DNA of 64,000 nt from Clostridium sp. OF03-18AA (GTDB lineage Bacteria; Bacillota; Clostridia; Lachnospirales; Lachnospiraceae): positions 421 through 64,420 of the forward strand of contig NZ_QUEP01000009.1 of the NCBI RefSeq assembly GCF_003478035.1, in the 5' to 3' direction. The stretch's first letter is position 1; each line of letters starts with the position of its first letter. The translations under genes and the position numbers were made by a program. This document shows positions 25,980 through 34,023 of this stretch, piece after piece. The notes under the pieces were generated by a model that had not been told where the DNA came from, searched no databases, and saw only the letters and a program-made list of their open reading frames with translations.

Positions 25980-26797
25980 TGAAAAATCGCAGAAGAAAAA
26001 GCTTCGCACTGCTGATCCTGGCAGCTGGACTTCTGGTGCTCGTTGCGGTTCTCGGGAGCTTCTGGAAGGAAGCTGCGATCCAGACCGATTTTACGCGAAA
26101 AAATCTTGCGCCTTGTATCCAGTATCCATTCGGAACAGACTGGATGGGCCGGGACATGTTTATTCGGACGATCGCCGGACTTTCTTTAAGCATCCGGATC
26201 GGACTCCTGACGGCGGCGGTCAGCGCAGCTGCGGCATTTCTTATGGGACTCTGCGCGGCTGTGTGCGGAAAAGCGGCGGACAGCATTGTGCAGATGCTCA
26301 TCGATATCGTGATGGGAATTCCACATATGCTGCTTCTGATCCTGATCTCCTTCGCCTGCGGGCGGGGATTCTGGGGTGTTGTCTGGGGGATCGCGTTCAC
26401 GCACTGGGCATCGCTCGCGAGACTCATCCGCGGGGAGGTCCTGCAGCTAAAACAGAGTCAGTACGTGAAGATCGCGGAGAAGCTCGGAAAAGGAAAGTTT
26501 TATATCGTGTTCTGCCATATGGCGCCGAACCTGATCCCGCAGTTTATTACGGGACTTGTCCTCCTGTTTCCGCATGCGATCCTTCATGAAGCCAGCATCA
26601 CATTTTTGGGCTTTGGGCTTTCCTCGGAAAGTCCGGCGATCGGGGTGATCCTGTCGGAGAGCATGAAGTACCTTGCGATGGGAAAATGGTGGCTGGCGCT
26701 GTTTCCGGGACTTTTCCTCGTGGGAACGGTCCTGCTGTTCCATTATATCGGTCAGGCGCTGTGCAGGCTTCTGGATCCGGGCAGTGTTCATGAATAG
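25976..26797 (+). CDS. ABC transporter permease 2 (NikC/DppC type)
   Basis: Second pore subunit, 273 residues, beginning with a basic N-terminus and a transmembrane helix. YPFGTDWMGRDMFIRTIAGLS is the conserved start of the family's core and VKIAEKLGKGKFYIVFCHMAPN is its EAA loop. The start codon overlaps the stop of permease 1 by four bases (ATGA). Confidence 0.88.
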   Translation: MMKNRRRKSFALLILAAGLLVLVAVLGSFWKEAAIQTDFTRKNLAPCIQYPFGTDWMGRDMFIRTIAGLSLSIRIGLLTAAVSAAAAFLMGLCAAVCGKAADSIVQMLIDIVMGIPHMLLLILISFACGRGFWGVVWGIAFTHWASLARLIRGEVLQLKQSQYVKIAEKLGKGKFYIVFCHMAPNLIPQFITGLVLLFPHAILHEASITFLGFGLSSESPAIGVILSESMKYLAMGKWWLALFPGLFLVGTVLLFHYIGQALCRLLDPGSVHE

Positions 26798-26809
26798 GAG
26801 GCGGAGAAG

Positions 26810-27649
26810 ATGAAGGATACGATTTTGGAAGTGAAGGATCTCTCCGTCACCTTTACACAGTATGACCGCGGTTTTTCGAGACGGACGCTCCATGCGGTGG
26901 AGAAGATGGACCTCTCGGTACGTGCGGGCGAGATCGTGGCGGTCGTGGGATCAAGCGGATCCGGCAAGAGTCTGTTAGCCCATGCGATCATGGGAATCCT
27001 GCCCTACAACAGTGCGATGGACGGGGAGATCCGGTTTCTTGGAACACCGCTGACGGCGGAACGGGTAAAAAAGCTCCGTGGACATGAGATCGTTTTTGTG
27101 CCCCAGAGTGTGTCATATCTTGATCCGCTCATGAAGATCGGGGATCAGATCCGGAACGGGAAAAAGGATCATTCTGTCAAGGAAAAATGTCTGGCGGTGT
27201 TAAAGCGCTATGGCCTGGCTCCGGATATCCGGGAAAAATATCCGTTTCAGCTATCCGGCGGCATGACGCGGCGCGTTCTGATCTCCACAGCGGTGATGGA
27301 AACACCGAAACTTGTCATTGCGGACGAGCCGACGCCGGGACTTCACATGGAGGCGGCAACGCGTGTCATGGGGCATTTCCGGGAGATGGCGGATGACGGG
27401 GCAGGAGTTCTTCTCATCACCCACGATCTGGAGCTGGCGCTTTTGACAGCAGACCGGGTCGTCGTGCTCTATGGAGGCAGAGTCATCGAGGAGACGGACG
27501 CGGCTGCGTTTCAGAATGAGGAGAACCTGAAACATCCGTACACAAAGGCGCTGTTCCAATCCATGCCGAAGAACTGGAAAAAGGACGGAGAAAACCTCTG
27601 CGACACAGGAGAGATCCTGGAGATCATGCGAAAGGAATACGGAAGATGA
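26810..27649 (+). CDS. ABC transporter ATP-binding protein 1 (NikD/DppD type)
   Basis: Cytoplasmic ATPase of the importer. Walker A is GSSGSGKS, the Q-loop is FVPQSVSYLDPL, the signature motif is LSGGMTRR (Met where Gln is usual) and Walker B is LVIADEPTPGLH, with the switch His in LLITHDLELAL. 279 residues, shorter than many family members, which carry an extra C-terminal oligopeptide domain; here only a short KHPYTKAL tail is present. Ribosome site GGAGG. Confidence 0.88.
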   Translation: MKDTILEVKDLSVTFTQYDRGFSRRTLHAVEKMDLSVRAGEIVAVVGSSGSGKSLLAHAIMGILPYNSAMDGEIRFLGTPLTAERVKKLRGHEIVFVPQSVSYLDPLMKIGDQIRNGKKDHSVKEKCLAVLKRYGLAPDIREKYPFQLSGGMTRRVLISTAVMETPKLVIADEPTPGLHMEAATRVMGHFREMADDGAGVLLITHDLELALLTADRVVVLYGGRVIEETDAAAFQNEENLKHPYTKALFQSMPKNWKKDGENLCDTGEILEIMRKEYGR

Positions 27650-28284
27650 AGCTGGAAGCGATCGACATTTCTTTTAAATACGGGAAAGGGAGCAGACAGA
27701 TCCTGGACCATGTAAATCTTTCGGTGGAACCAGGCGAAAAGGTGGGGATCATGGCACCGAGCGGATATGGAAAGACAACGCTTTGTAAGATCCTTGCCGG
27801 GTATGAGAGACCGGATCAGGGGAAAGTCCTGGTCGATGGAATGCCGATCCTGAAGATCCGCGGTTACTGCCCGGTGCAGATGGTCTGGCAGCATCCGGAG
27901 CTCTCAGTGAATCCGAAAAGGCGCCTGAGTACGGTTCTTGCGGAAGGGGACTGGACGTTTGAGGATCCGGGCGAACGGGCGCGGATCGAGGAAGGCCTTG
28001 GGATCCGGGATGAATGGAAAGAACGGTTTCCGGTGGAGGTTTCCGGCGGGGAGCTTCAGAGATTCTGTATCGCGAGAGCATTGGGGCGAAAGACGAAACT
28101 TCTGATCGCGGATGAGATGACGACAATGCTGGATCTGATCACGCAGGGACAGATCTGGGATTTCGTTTTGAAGGAACTGAAACGGCGGGAGATGGGAATG
28201 ATCGCGGTCAGCCACTCGCTGGAGCTTCTTGAGAAGGTGTGTGACCGTGTGGTGCGGTATCCGCAGGCTGATCTTCGCGGGTGA
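27646..28284 (+). CDS. ABC transporter ATP-binding protein 2 (NikE/DppF type, short)
   Basis: Second ATPase, 212 residues. Walker A is APSGYGKTT, the Q-loop MVWQHPELSVNP, the signature VSGGELQRFCIARAL, and Walker B LLIADEMTTMLD. In the canonical Walker B the second acidic residue after Asp is Glu, which is kept (DE). The C-terminal extension found in DppF/NikE is missing. Its start overlaps the previous gene by four bases. It ends the five-gene operon. Confidence 0.87.
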   Translation: MKLEAIDISFKYGKGSRQILDHVNLSVEPGEKVGIMAPSGYGKTTLCKILAGYERPDQGKVLVDGMPILKIRGYCPVQMVWQHPELSVNPKRRLSTVLAEGDWTFEDPGERARIEEGLGIRDEWKERFPVEVSGGELQRFCIARALGRKTKLLIADEMTTMLDLITQGQIWDFVLKELKRREMGMIAVSHSLELLEKVCDRVVRYPQADLRG

Positions 28285-28312
28285 TATTTATAGCCCATAT
28301 GTGGGCAATGAA

Positions 28313-28341
28313 TTGACAAGTTTTATGAGATTCCGTAAAAT
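28313..28341 (+). promoter_or_regulatory. Promoter of the pilus-like operon
   Basis: TTGACA (28313-28318), 17-base spacer, TAAAAT (28336-28341). A perfect small palindrome GCCCATATGTGGGC (28293-28306) lies just upstream and could be an operator or the end of the importer operon. A hairpin CGGTGCAGT/ACTGCGCCG followed by T-rich sequence (28369-28402) lies between this promoter and the first gene. Confidence 0.7.
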
Positions 28342-28368
28342 GGGGACATAAAATATGGTTTTTTGATG

Positions 28369-28402
28369 CGGTGCAGTGGACAACTGCGCCGTTTTGCTTT
28401 TT
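28369..28402 (+). terminator. Hairpin with T-rich tail in the leader of the pilus-like operon
   Basis: Stem CGGTGCAGT/ACTGCGCCG, five-base loop, followed by TTTTGCTTTTT. It sits 28 bases after the -10 box of the promoter at 28313, so it could act as an attenuator. Confidence 0.5.
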
Positions 28403-28447
28403 GACAGAAAATTTCAAAGAATATTTTTACAAACGATGGAGGAAAAG

Positions 28448-28918
28448 ATGAGATTTTGTATGGATCTGTGCCTTGCGGTGGTCCTGATCCAGATTGCATG
28501 GACCGATATCCGCACGATGATGATACCGGACCGGGTGCTGGTTCCGCTGATGATCCTGGCGGGACTTTCGGTATTTACGGAGCCGGAAATTCCATTTACT
28601 GCCCGGCTCATCGGGATCTTCTGCACAGCACTTCCCATGTACCTTGCAAATCTTTTTGTGGACGGGGCATTTGGTGGCGGTGATATCAGGCTGCTGGCAG
28701 CCGCAGGATTCTGTCTCGGATGGAAAACATGCCTGATCGGGACGATCACGGGACTTTTTCTTGGAGGACTTCAGTCAGTGGTCCTGCTGGCACTTGGAAA
28801 GGTGAGATTCGGAGAGCGGGCGAGGATCCCGTTTGCTCCGGCGCTCTGTATGGGACTATTTGCCGCAAGACTTTTTGAGGATCAGATCGTCTCCCTGTTC
28901 TTCTGGGGAACATGGTAG
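28448..28918 (+). CDS. Type IV prepilin peptidase (A24 domain only)
   Basis: Membrane aspartyl protease that cleaves the leader of prepilins. The two catalytic Asp are in TDIRTMMIPD and in FGGGDIR. It has about five transmembrane segments in 156 residues. The N-terminal methyltransferase domain of classical PilD is absent, so it resembles the small A24 peptidases. The ATG at 28448 has GGAGG upstream; a longer in-frame start at 28376 lies in the leader hairpin. It is the first gene of a six-gene pilus-like operon. Confidence 0.9.
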   Translation: MRFCMDLCLAVVLIQIAWTDIRTMMIPDRVLVPLMILAGLSVFTEPEIPFTARLIGIFCTALPMYLANLFVDGAFGGGDIRLLAAAGFCLGWKTCLIGTITGLFLGGLQSVVLLALGKVRFGERARIPFAPALCMGLFAARLFEDQIVSLFFWGTW

Positions 28919-28950
28919 GGGATCCAGAGTAATAAAAGGTGGGATATGTC

Positions 28951-29994
28951 ATGAAAAAGCAAAAGAAACTTGGGACGGCAGGATTAGCTGATTTTTTCCG
29001 ACAGTTTTCGGTCCTGGTAAGCTCGGGACTTCCGGTTGCCGGGGCACTTGAGATCATGGAAACGGATGAAACAGATCAGAGATTTTCCCGGGCATGCCGG
29101 CTTTTCAAGCAGCGGATGACCGATGGAATGGCGATCGGGGATGCCATGGAGGAGACAGGGGCATTTCCGGAGCTGGCAGTCCAGATGATCCGGTCGGCGG
29201 AGATCGGAGGTCATCTCGGGAAAACGACTATGAAGCTCTCGGAGCATTATGAAAAAGAACATCGCACGGAAGGAAAGATCCGCAGTGCTATGCTGTACCC
29301 GAAGATCCTTATCTTTATGATGATATTCCTGCTCCTGTTTGTCTTTCTAGCGATCCTTCCGACGCTGGAACCACTCCTTAAAGGTGTGAAGCTTCCGCTT
29401 CTTACGAGAACACTGATGGAGATCAGCCATTTTCTGTATCGATACCGATATTTTCTTCCGGCAGCAGCACTGATCCTTTTCACGGTCTGGAAATTTCTGA
29501 TCACGAGACCTGTGGTCAGGCTTTTGTACGACAGGATGCTGTGTGCACTGCCGGTCCTGGGAAGACAGGTGAGAACGATCTGCACGGCGAGATTCTGTGA
29601 AAATATGTCGAGTCTCTATTCCAGCGGACTGCCGATCCCATCCTGTTTAATGTATACAATCGGGACCATCGGAAACCGCTATCTGGATGGGAAACTCCGG
29701 TTGATCATGGAAGACGTGAAAAACGGAATGCTGCTCAGCGAGGCAATCCGGGCGAGCGGCAGTTTCGATAAGAAACTGGCGGCGGTGATCGTCATCGGTG
29801 AGGAAGCGGGATGCCTGGAAGATATGTTAAAAAGGCTGGCGGAAAATTATGAACATGAGGCGGATCTGGCACTCACGAAACTGATGAATCTCCTGGAACC
29901 GGCGATGATCCTGGTCATCGGCTCACTCACCGGTCTTCTGATCCTTGGAATCATGGAACCGATGTGGAACATGTATGGGAGTATTGGCAGTTGA
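28951..29994 (+). CDS. Type II/IV pilus inner-membrane protein (GspF/PilC family)
   Basis: Polytopic platform protein of pilus-type assembly machines. Two T2SSF domains are visible: residues about 10-130 (FFRQFSVLVSSGLPVAGALEIM, RSAEIGGHL) and about 210-340 (FCENMSSLYSSGLPI, GEEAGCLEDML), each followed by membrane segments. It is 347 residues, somewhat short because the N-terminal cytoplasmic part is reduced. The ATG at 28951 follows AAAGGTGGG. It would contact the PilB-type ATPase encoded at 31293. Confidence 0.9.
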   Translation: MKKQKKLGTAGLADFFRQFSVLVSSGLPVAGALEIMETDETDQRFSRACRLFKQRMTDGMAIGDAMEETGAFPELAVQMIRSAEIGGHLGKTTMKLSEHYEKEHRTEGKIRSAMLYPKILIFMMIFLLLFVFLAILPTLEPLLKGVKLPLLTRTLMEISHFLYRYRYFLPAAALILFTVWKFLITRPVVRLLYDRMLCALPVLGRQVRTICTARFCENMSSLYSSGLPIPSCLMYTIGTIGNRYLDGKLRLIMEDVKNGMLLSEAIRASGSFDKKLAAVIVIGEEAGCLEDMLKRLAENYEHEADLALTKLMNLLEPAMILVIGSLTGLLILGIMEPMWNMYGSIGS

Positions 29995-30008
29995 GAGGAG
30001 GAAACCGA

Positions 30009-30476
30009 TTGAAAAAGAACGGACATGAAGGCTTTGTTATGGCAGAAGTTCTGATCACAGTCATGATCGTCATGGTCTTTGGGACTTTACTGTTTTCTTC
30101 AGCATCGAGAAGATATGCGCGGGCAGAGCGGAATATCGCGAAAATGGAGGCGAGACTGGCTGCGGAATCGGTCGTGCAGGTGCTGGCAGGGAAGATCCTG
30201 AAAGAAGAGTCATCGGAGGTGATCGAAAAACTTGTCTCCAGACACGGTCTTCCGGTGACCGAGGGCGTGGTCTGGGCGGATACGGAGAATGGAGAGTCAG
30301 AAAAGATCAGGACTGTCGTGACATCTTTCTGGCGAGAGGATGGCTCTGAACTGGTGCTGCATGCGGAGTGTACGGTGCGGGAGCAGACAGAAAGTGCATC
30401 GATCGTTCTCGGGCGGGAACGCCTATCCGTGTATACACCATCCACAGCGGATCGGAAGGAGGAGAACGCGCCATGA
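30009..30476 (+). CDS. Pseudopilin 1
   Basis: A 155-residue pilin-like protein. The class III leader is clear: KKNGHEG followed by FVMAEVLITVMIVMVFG, with Gly at -1 and Glu at +5 as the prepilin peptidase requires. After the hydrophobic helix comes a helical region and a beta-rich C-terminal domain. It uses a TTG start with GAGGAGG about seven bases upstream. The end overlaps pseudopilin 2 by four bases. It is minor-pilin sized and carries no obvious adhesin domain. Confidence 0.85.
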   Translation: MKKNGHEGFVMAEVLITVMIVMVFGTLLFSSASRRYARAERNIAKMEARLAAESVVQVLAGKILKEESSEVIEKLVSRHGLPVTEGVVWADTENGESEKIRTVVTSFWREDGSELVLHAECTVREQTESASIVLGRERLSVYTPSTADRKEENAP

Positions 30477-30826
30477 AAAAGAGAAAGAAAATACTTTCAG
30501 ATCACAGCGGAATGACGCTCGTGGAGATATTGACAGCGTTCTTTATTCTGATGCTGGCGTCAAAGGCTGTCGTTTCCTGTATTTCAGGGTATTCCCGCGT
30601 GATCGAAAAGAGCCGGGAACTTTCCGCAGCAGGCACAGAAGTGGAACGCCTGACAGGAGATGCGGAATATGCAGCAGCCGCAGAGATCCATCTGGAGATC
30701 GGCGGGGAGGAGTTTGTGGAATCCGGATCCTATGTGGAAGAGACGGTGAAAGACAGTGATCGTCCGGTAACCGGTTTTTGGGCGGATCAGGCGGTCATGG
30801 AGGAGATTTTTGCAGATGGAGAATAA
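30473..30826 (+). CDS. Pseudopilin 2
   Basis: A 117-residue pilin-like protein with leader KKRKKILSDHSG and mature start MTLVEILTAFFILMLASK, Glu at +5. The globular part is short and acidic. The ATG overlaps the stop of pseudopilin 1; ribosome site GAAGGAGG. It is cleaved, by inference, by the peptidase encoded at 28448. Confidence 0.85.
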   Translation: MKKRKKILSDHSGMTLVEILTAFFILMLASKAVVSCISGYSRVIEKSRELSAAGTEVERLTGDAEYAAAAEIHLEIGGEEFVESGSYVEETVKDSDRPVTGFWADQAVMEEIFADGE

Positions 30827-31202
30827 AAGAGGCGGTTTTACCCTGGTGGAAGTCATGACGGCGATCCTGCTGTTTGGAATGCTGATGCTTCTTATTTTTC
30901 CGATGAGGCGGATGATGGTTCGTGTTCTGGAGCGGACAGGGGATCAGGAACATGCGGAAATGATCGGTGATGCCGTTTTCCGGCATGTGACGGACGGATT
31001 GCAGACAGGTGCGATCCGGGTCGGGGAGCTGGACGAGCTTTCACTGGATACGTTTTGTGAGGATGATCTCGTGCTGGAAATTTCAGTGGAGGATTCGAGT
31101 GAATCCCGCGTATTTATCAGGATCACGGTGTCTGAGGGGGCACGGGTCCTTTATGAGAGATCTGGAAATATTTTTTGTGGGAGCCCCGGACAGCAGCCTT
31201 AA
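30816..31202 (+). CDS. Pseudopilin 3
   Basis: A 128-residue pilin-like protein with the canonical leader KRGG and mature FTLVEVMTAILLFGMLM, Glu at +5. The ATG at 30816 overlaps the end of pseudopilin 2 and has GGAGGAG about 10 bases upstream; a TTG at 30810 is less well placed. The C-terminal domain is beta-rich (DDLVLEISVEDSSESRVFIRITV). Its fit with the other two suggests a small pseudopilus tip complex. Confidence 0.85.
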   Translation: MENKRGGFTLVEVMTAILLFGMLMLLIFPMRRMMVRVLERTGDQEHAEMIGDAVFRHVTDGLQTGAIRVGELDELSLDTFCEDDLVLEISVEDSSESRVFIRITVSEGARVLYERSGNIFCGSPGQQP

Positions 31203-31292
31203 ATAAGGGATGCCGATGACAAAGAATTGGTTTTTATGCGGTGGCGGTACCGCAGTCCAGACAGTGAAATTTTGAGATAGGGGGAAGTGAAA

Positions 31293-32525
31293 ATGCTGCT
31301 TGCATTAGGTGGAGACGGAAGAAATGGAAACAGGGAAGAGAGCGCGGAAAAAACGGAACGGGTTGGAAGAGAGACAGAATCGGCGGTGAAGATCCTGGAA
31401 GAACTTCTGATCTTCGGATACCGGAAAAATGCCAGCGATATTCACATGGAACCGTGGGAGGACCGGTTTGTGATCCGGATGAGGATCGATGGAATGATGA
31501 CGATGGTCCGGGAGTTTGACAAATCCATGTACCAGCCGCTCGTGACGAGAGCGAAGGTCATCAGCGGGATGGATATCGCAAAAAAGAGAGTTCCGCAGGA
31601 CGGACATTTCCGGGAGACGATCAAAGGGATCCGGCTGGATATGAGAACGAGCGTGATCCCGACGATCTTCGGGGAAAAGATGGTGCTGAGATTTCTGGAC
31701 AGAAAGACGGAGATCGATCATTGCGGGACATTTGGCATGAATGAAGAAAATTATAAGAAGATGATACAGATCCTGAGGAGTCCGGGCGGGATCCTGTATC
31801 TTACCGGACCGACAGGATGCGGAAAGACCACGACATTGTACCTGATCCTGGAATATCTGTTGAGACAGCCGGTAAATATCGTGACGATCGAGGATCCCGT
31901 GGAGCGATATCTTCCGGGGATCAGCCAGATCCAGGTGAATGAACAGGCGGGACTTACCTTTGAATCGGGACTCCGCGCGGTTTTGAGACAGGATCCTGAT
32001 ATCATCATGGTCGGCGAGACGAGAGATCCGGAGACTGCGAAGATCAGTGTCCGCGCGGCGATCACCGGTCATCTGGTGCTCTCGACTCTGCACACGAAAA
32101 GTGCAGTGGGCGGGATCACAAGAATGGCGGATATGGGCGTGGAGCCATACCTCACGGCGGACAGTCTGTGCGGCATGGCGGCACAGAGACTGGTGAGAAA
32201 GGTGTGTCCGCACTGCGCGGAGGCGGTGGAACTCACGGAGGAGGAACAGCGTTTGCTTGGAAGAACGGTGAAAAGTGCAAAACGCGGGCGCGGATGTGAA
32301 CACTGCCTGAATACAGGATACAAAGGGAGAACTGCGGTCCATGAGATCTTTGTGATGGACCGGGAATTAAAGCGGATGACAGCGGAGAACCGGCCTGCAT
32401 GGGAGATCGAGGAATATATAGTGAAGACACAGGGAATGCGGACCATGCGGGAAGAGCTGGCAGATCTGGTGTGTGACGGTGTGATCCCGATGGAGGAGTT
32501 CCTGCGGACGGTGGAAGTTCGGTAA
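31293..32525 (+). CDS. Pilus assembly ATPase (GspE/PilB family)
   Basis: Hexameric cytoplasmic motor that powers pilin polymerisation. Visible are SDIHMEPWEDRFVIRMRIDG, Walker A GPTGCGKTT, the Asp box TIEDPVERYLPGI, Walker B DPDIIMVGETRDPETA, the His box STLHTKSAVGGITR and a zinc-binding Cys set CPHC ... CEHCLNTGYKGR. 410 residues, lacking the long N-terminal domain of canonical PilB. The ATG at 31293 follows GGGGGAAG; a GTG six bases upstream is an alternative. It ends the pilus operon. No retraction ATPase (PilT) or PilM/N/O is seen. Confidence 0.92.
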   Translation: MLLALGGDGRNGNREESAEKTERVGRETESAVKILEELLIFGYRKNASDIHMEPWEDRFVIRMRIDGMMTMVREFDKSMYQPLVTRAKVISGMDIAKKRVPQDGHFRETIKGIRLDMRTSVIPTIFGEKMVLRFLDRKTEIDHCGTFGMNEENYKKMIQILRSPGGILYLTGPTGCGKTTTLYLILEYLLRQPVNIVTIEDPVERYLPGISQIQVNEQAGLTFESGLRAVLRQDPDIIMVGETRDPETAKISVRAAITGHLVLSTLHTKSAVGGITRMADMGVEPYLTADSLCGMAAQRLVRKVCPHCAEAVELTEEEQRLLGRTVKSAKRGRGCEHCLNTGYKGRTAVHEIFVMDRELKRMTAENRPAWEIEEYIVKTQGMRTMREELADLVCDGVIPMEEFLRTVEVR

Positions 32526-32543
32526 ATACAATATGGAGAAGAA

Positions 32544-32574
32544 AACGGGATGCGCGCGGCGTGTCCCGTTTTTT
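32544..32574 (+). terminator. Terminator of the pilus-like operon
   Basis: Stem AACGGGA/TCCCGTT with a 13-base loop, followed by six T, 19 bases after the ATPase stop codon. Confidence 0.85.
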
Positions 32575-32946
32575 CTTAAAAGGAACTTCCGGTGAAATCC
32601 AAAGGCACTCCGTGCCAATGGTGCACACTCTTTTTTACATTATCAAATGCCTGTAAACACTGACTTTGCAGGGATTTTTATGAAAACGGATTGGCAAAAA
32701 TGACGAAAATAGAAAAATATTTTCGTGAAACTGACCAAATAACAGGGGCATGGTTTTACGGATCCGATATGGATTCCGGAAAGGTCCTGTGATATAGTTA
32801 TGGACAAACAGAGGAATGAACCGTCCGGGACATTCCAGTCAAATCATGACAGATCTTTTTAAAGTCTTAAAAATCTCCGGAAGCAGATGGTGTCTGCTTC
32901 ATCGAAAAGCCGCCGGCGGCTTTAGCCGGAATATCCAGGAGGAAAA
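32575..32946 (+). other. Intergenic leader region with a possible three-way RNA junction
   Basis: About 370 bases with no gene. Near the 3' end TCCGG (32876-32880) pairs with CCGGA (32926-32930) and encloses two hairpins, GAAGCAGA/TCTGCTTC and a perfect AAGCCGCC/GGCGGCTT palindrome (32907-32922). This stands just before the ribosome site of the next gene. An AT-rich hairpin CGAAAATA/TATTTTCG is at about 32704-32725. I cannot match it to a named riboswitch class. Confidence 0.5.
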
Positions 32947-34011
32947 ATGAATCGAAGGAAAATGGTAAAGTGGCTTGCTGCTGCAGGTTCTTTTGGCGCA
33001 CTCGCAGGCTGCAGCGGGGAACTTGTCCCCTATGCGGCGGAGAGACCGATAGAGATCTCGGCAGCGGAGCAGGTGATCCTGCAGGACCGGGAAGCAGGCA
33101 GAAGATTCTTTATGGAATCCGTGTCTGCTGCAGACCGGGAAGGAAGACAGGAGATCACGGTAACAGGAAGAGAAAGTGCATTTGATACGCTGGTGATCGC
33201 GCAGATGTTTCCGGATGTGATCAATATTTCAAAGACAGATCTTGGAACGAGAAGTGTGAACGGTGAGCTGTTTTCGGACTGCCGGATCGGTTTTGAGTGG
33301 CGGGGGCGGGCGCCGGATCCCGGAGAAGAGAAAGTGCCCGGAACAGGAGATCAGTTCGGGGATGAAAAAGACCGGGCGTCCTGGAAGATCGGCGATGTGA
33401 TCCTGAGGAATGTCGCGGGAAAAGTCTGCAGATTCCGCTGCATTGATGATGATTATCAGGATGGAAGCGGAAACTACGGAAAACGCGCGCTGTTTCTGGC
33501 GGAGTGTGTGATCCGGTCTGACGTGGAAAGCACATATGAGGAACGGGTCCTGCTTTCGTTCGGGGAGGATAATAATTATAAGAAATCCCGGGTAAGAAAG
33601 TGGCTGGGAGAACAGGAGGAGAATACGGTTCCGGATGCGGACTTTGTATACACGGGAACAGTAACCGCATTTACAGGAAGGACGGAAACCGGAGATTTTG
33701 CGCAGACCCGGATGGATGGGCTTCGGAGCTGCCGGCTTTCGTATCAGGAATGCCGGGACCGCTTCTTTCTGCTGTCTCTTGAGGAGGCGTACCGGTACCG
33801 GGAGGAGATCTGGAACCCGGAAGGAAAGGGAAGTTCTTACAGCAGGGGATTCTGGCTCCGCACACCGGCTTATGAGACAGACGAGTATGGAAATTTTGTA
33901 TACGGAAACAGGGAATATGTTGTAGATCTGGAAAACGGATGCCTCAGACAGGCGGATGTGTCGGATAGCGGGATCGGAATCTGTCCGGCGTTCTGTCTGC
34001 CGCAGGCATAG
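32947..34011 (+). CDS. DUF6273-domain lipoprotein
   Basis: A 354-residue secreted protein with lipobox LAGC (Cys22). Its C-terminal half matches DUF6273, as I recall the family: WKIGDVILRNVAGKVCRFRCIDDDY, FGEDNNYKKSRVRKWL, FLLSLEEAYRYREE, FWLRTPAYE and GICPAFCLPQ. Function is not known; such proteins often sit beside surface adhesins in Lachnospiraceae. It has a strong ribosome site (CAGGAGG). It is followed 13 bases later by a secreted wall-binding protein and is probably in the same operon. Confidence 0.8.
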   Translation: MNRRKMVKWLAAAGSFGALAGCSGELVPYAAERPIEISAAEQVILQDREAGRRFFMESVSAADREGRQEITVTGRESAFDTLVIAQMFPDVINISKTDLGTRSVNGELFSDCRIGFEWRGRAPDPGEEKVPGTGDQFGDEKDRASWKIGDVILRNVAGKVCRFRCIDDDYQDGSGNYGKRALFLAECVIRSDVESTYEERVLLSFGEDNNYKKSRVRKWLGEQEENTVPDADFVYTGTVTAFTGRTETGDFAQTRMDGLRSCRLSYQECRDRFFLLSLEEAYRYREEIWNPEGKGSSYSRGFWLRTPAYETDEYGNFVYGNREYVVDLENGCLRQADVSDSGIGICPAFCLPQA

Positions 34012-34023
34012 AGGGGAGAAAAT

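Noticed and set aside
31305..32342. 345-codon minus-strand frame opposite the pilus ATPase
   Set aside because: It is antisense to a gene with clear motifs, and its composition is that of a shadow frame.
32575..32946. c-di-GMP riboswitch upstream of the surface operon
   Set aside because: Placement would suit, but the sequence does not show the conserved c-di-GMP-I or II core I would expect.
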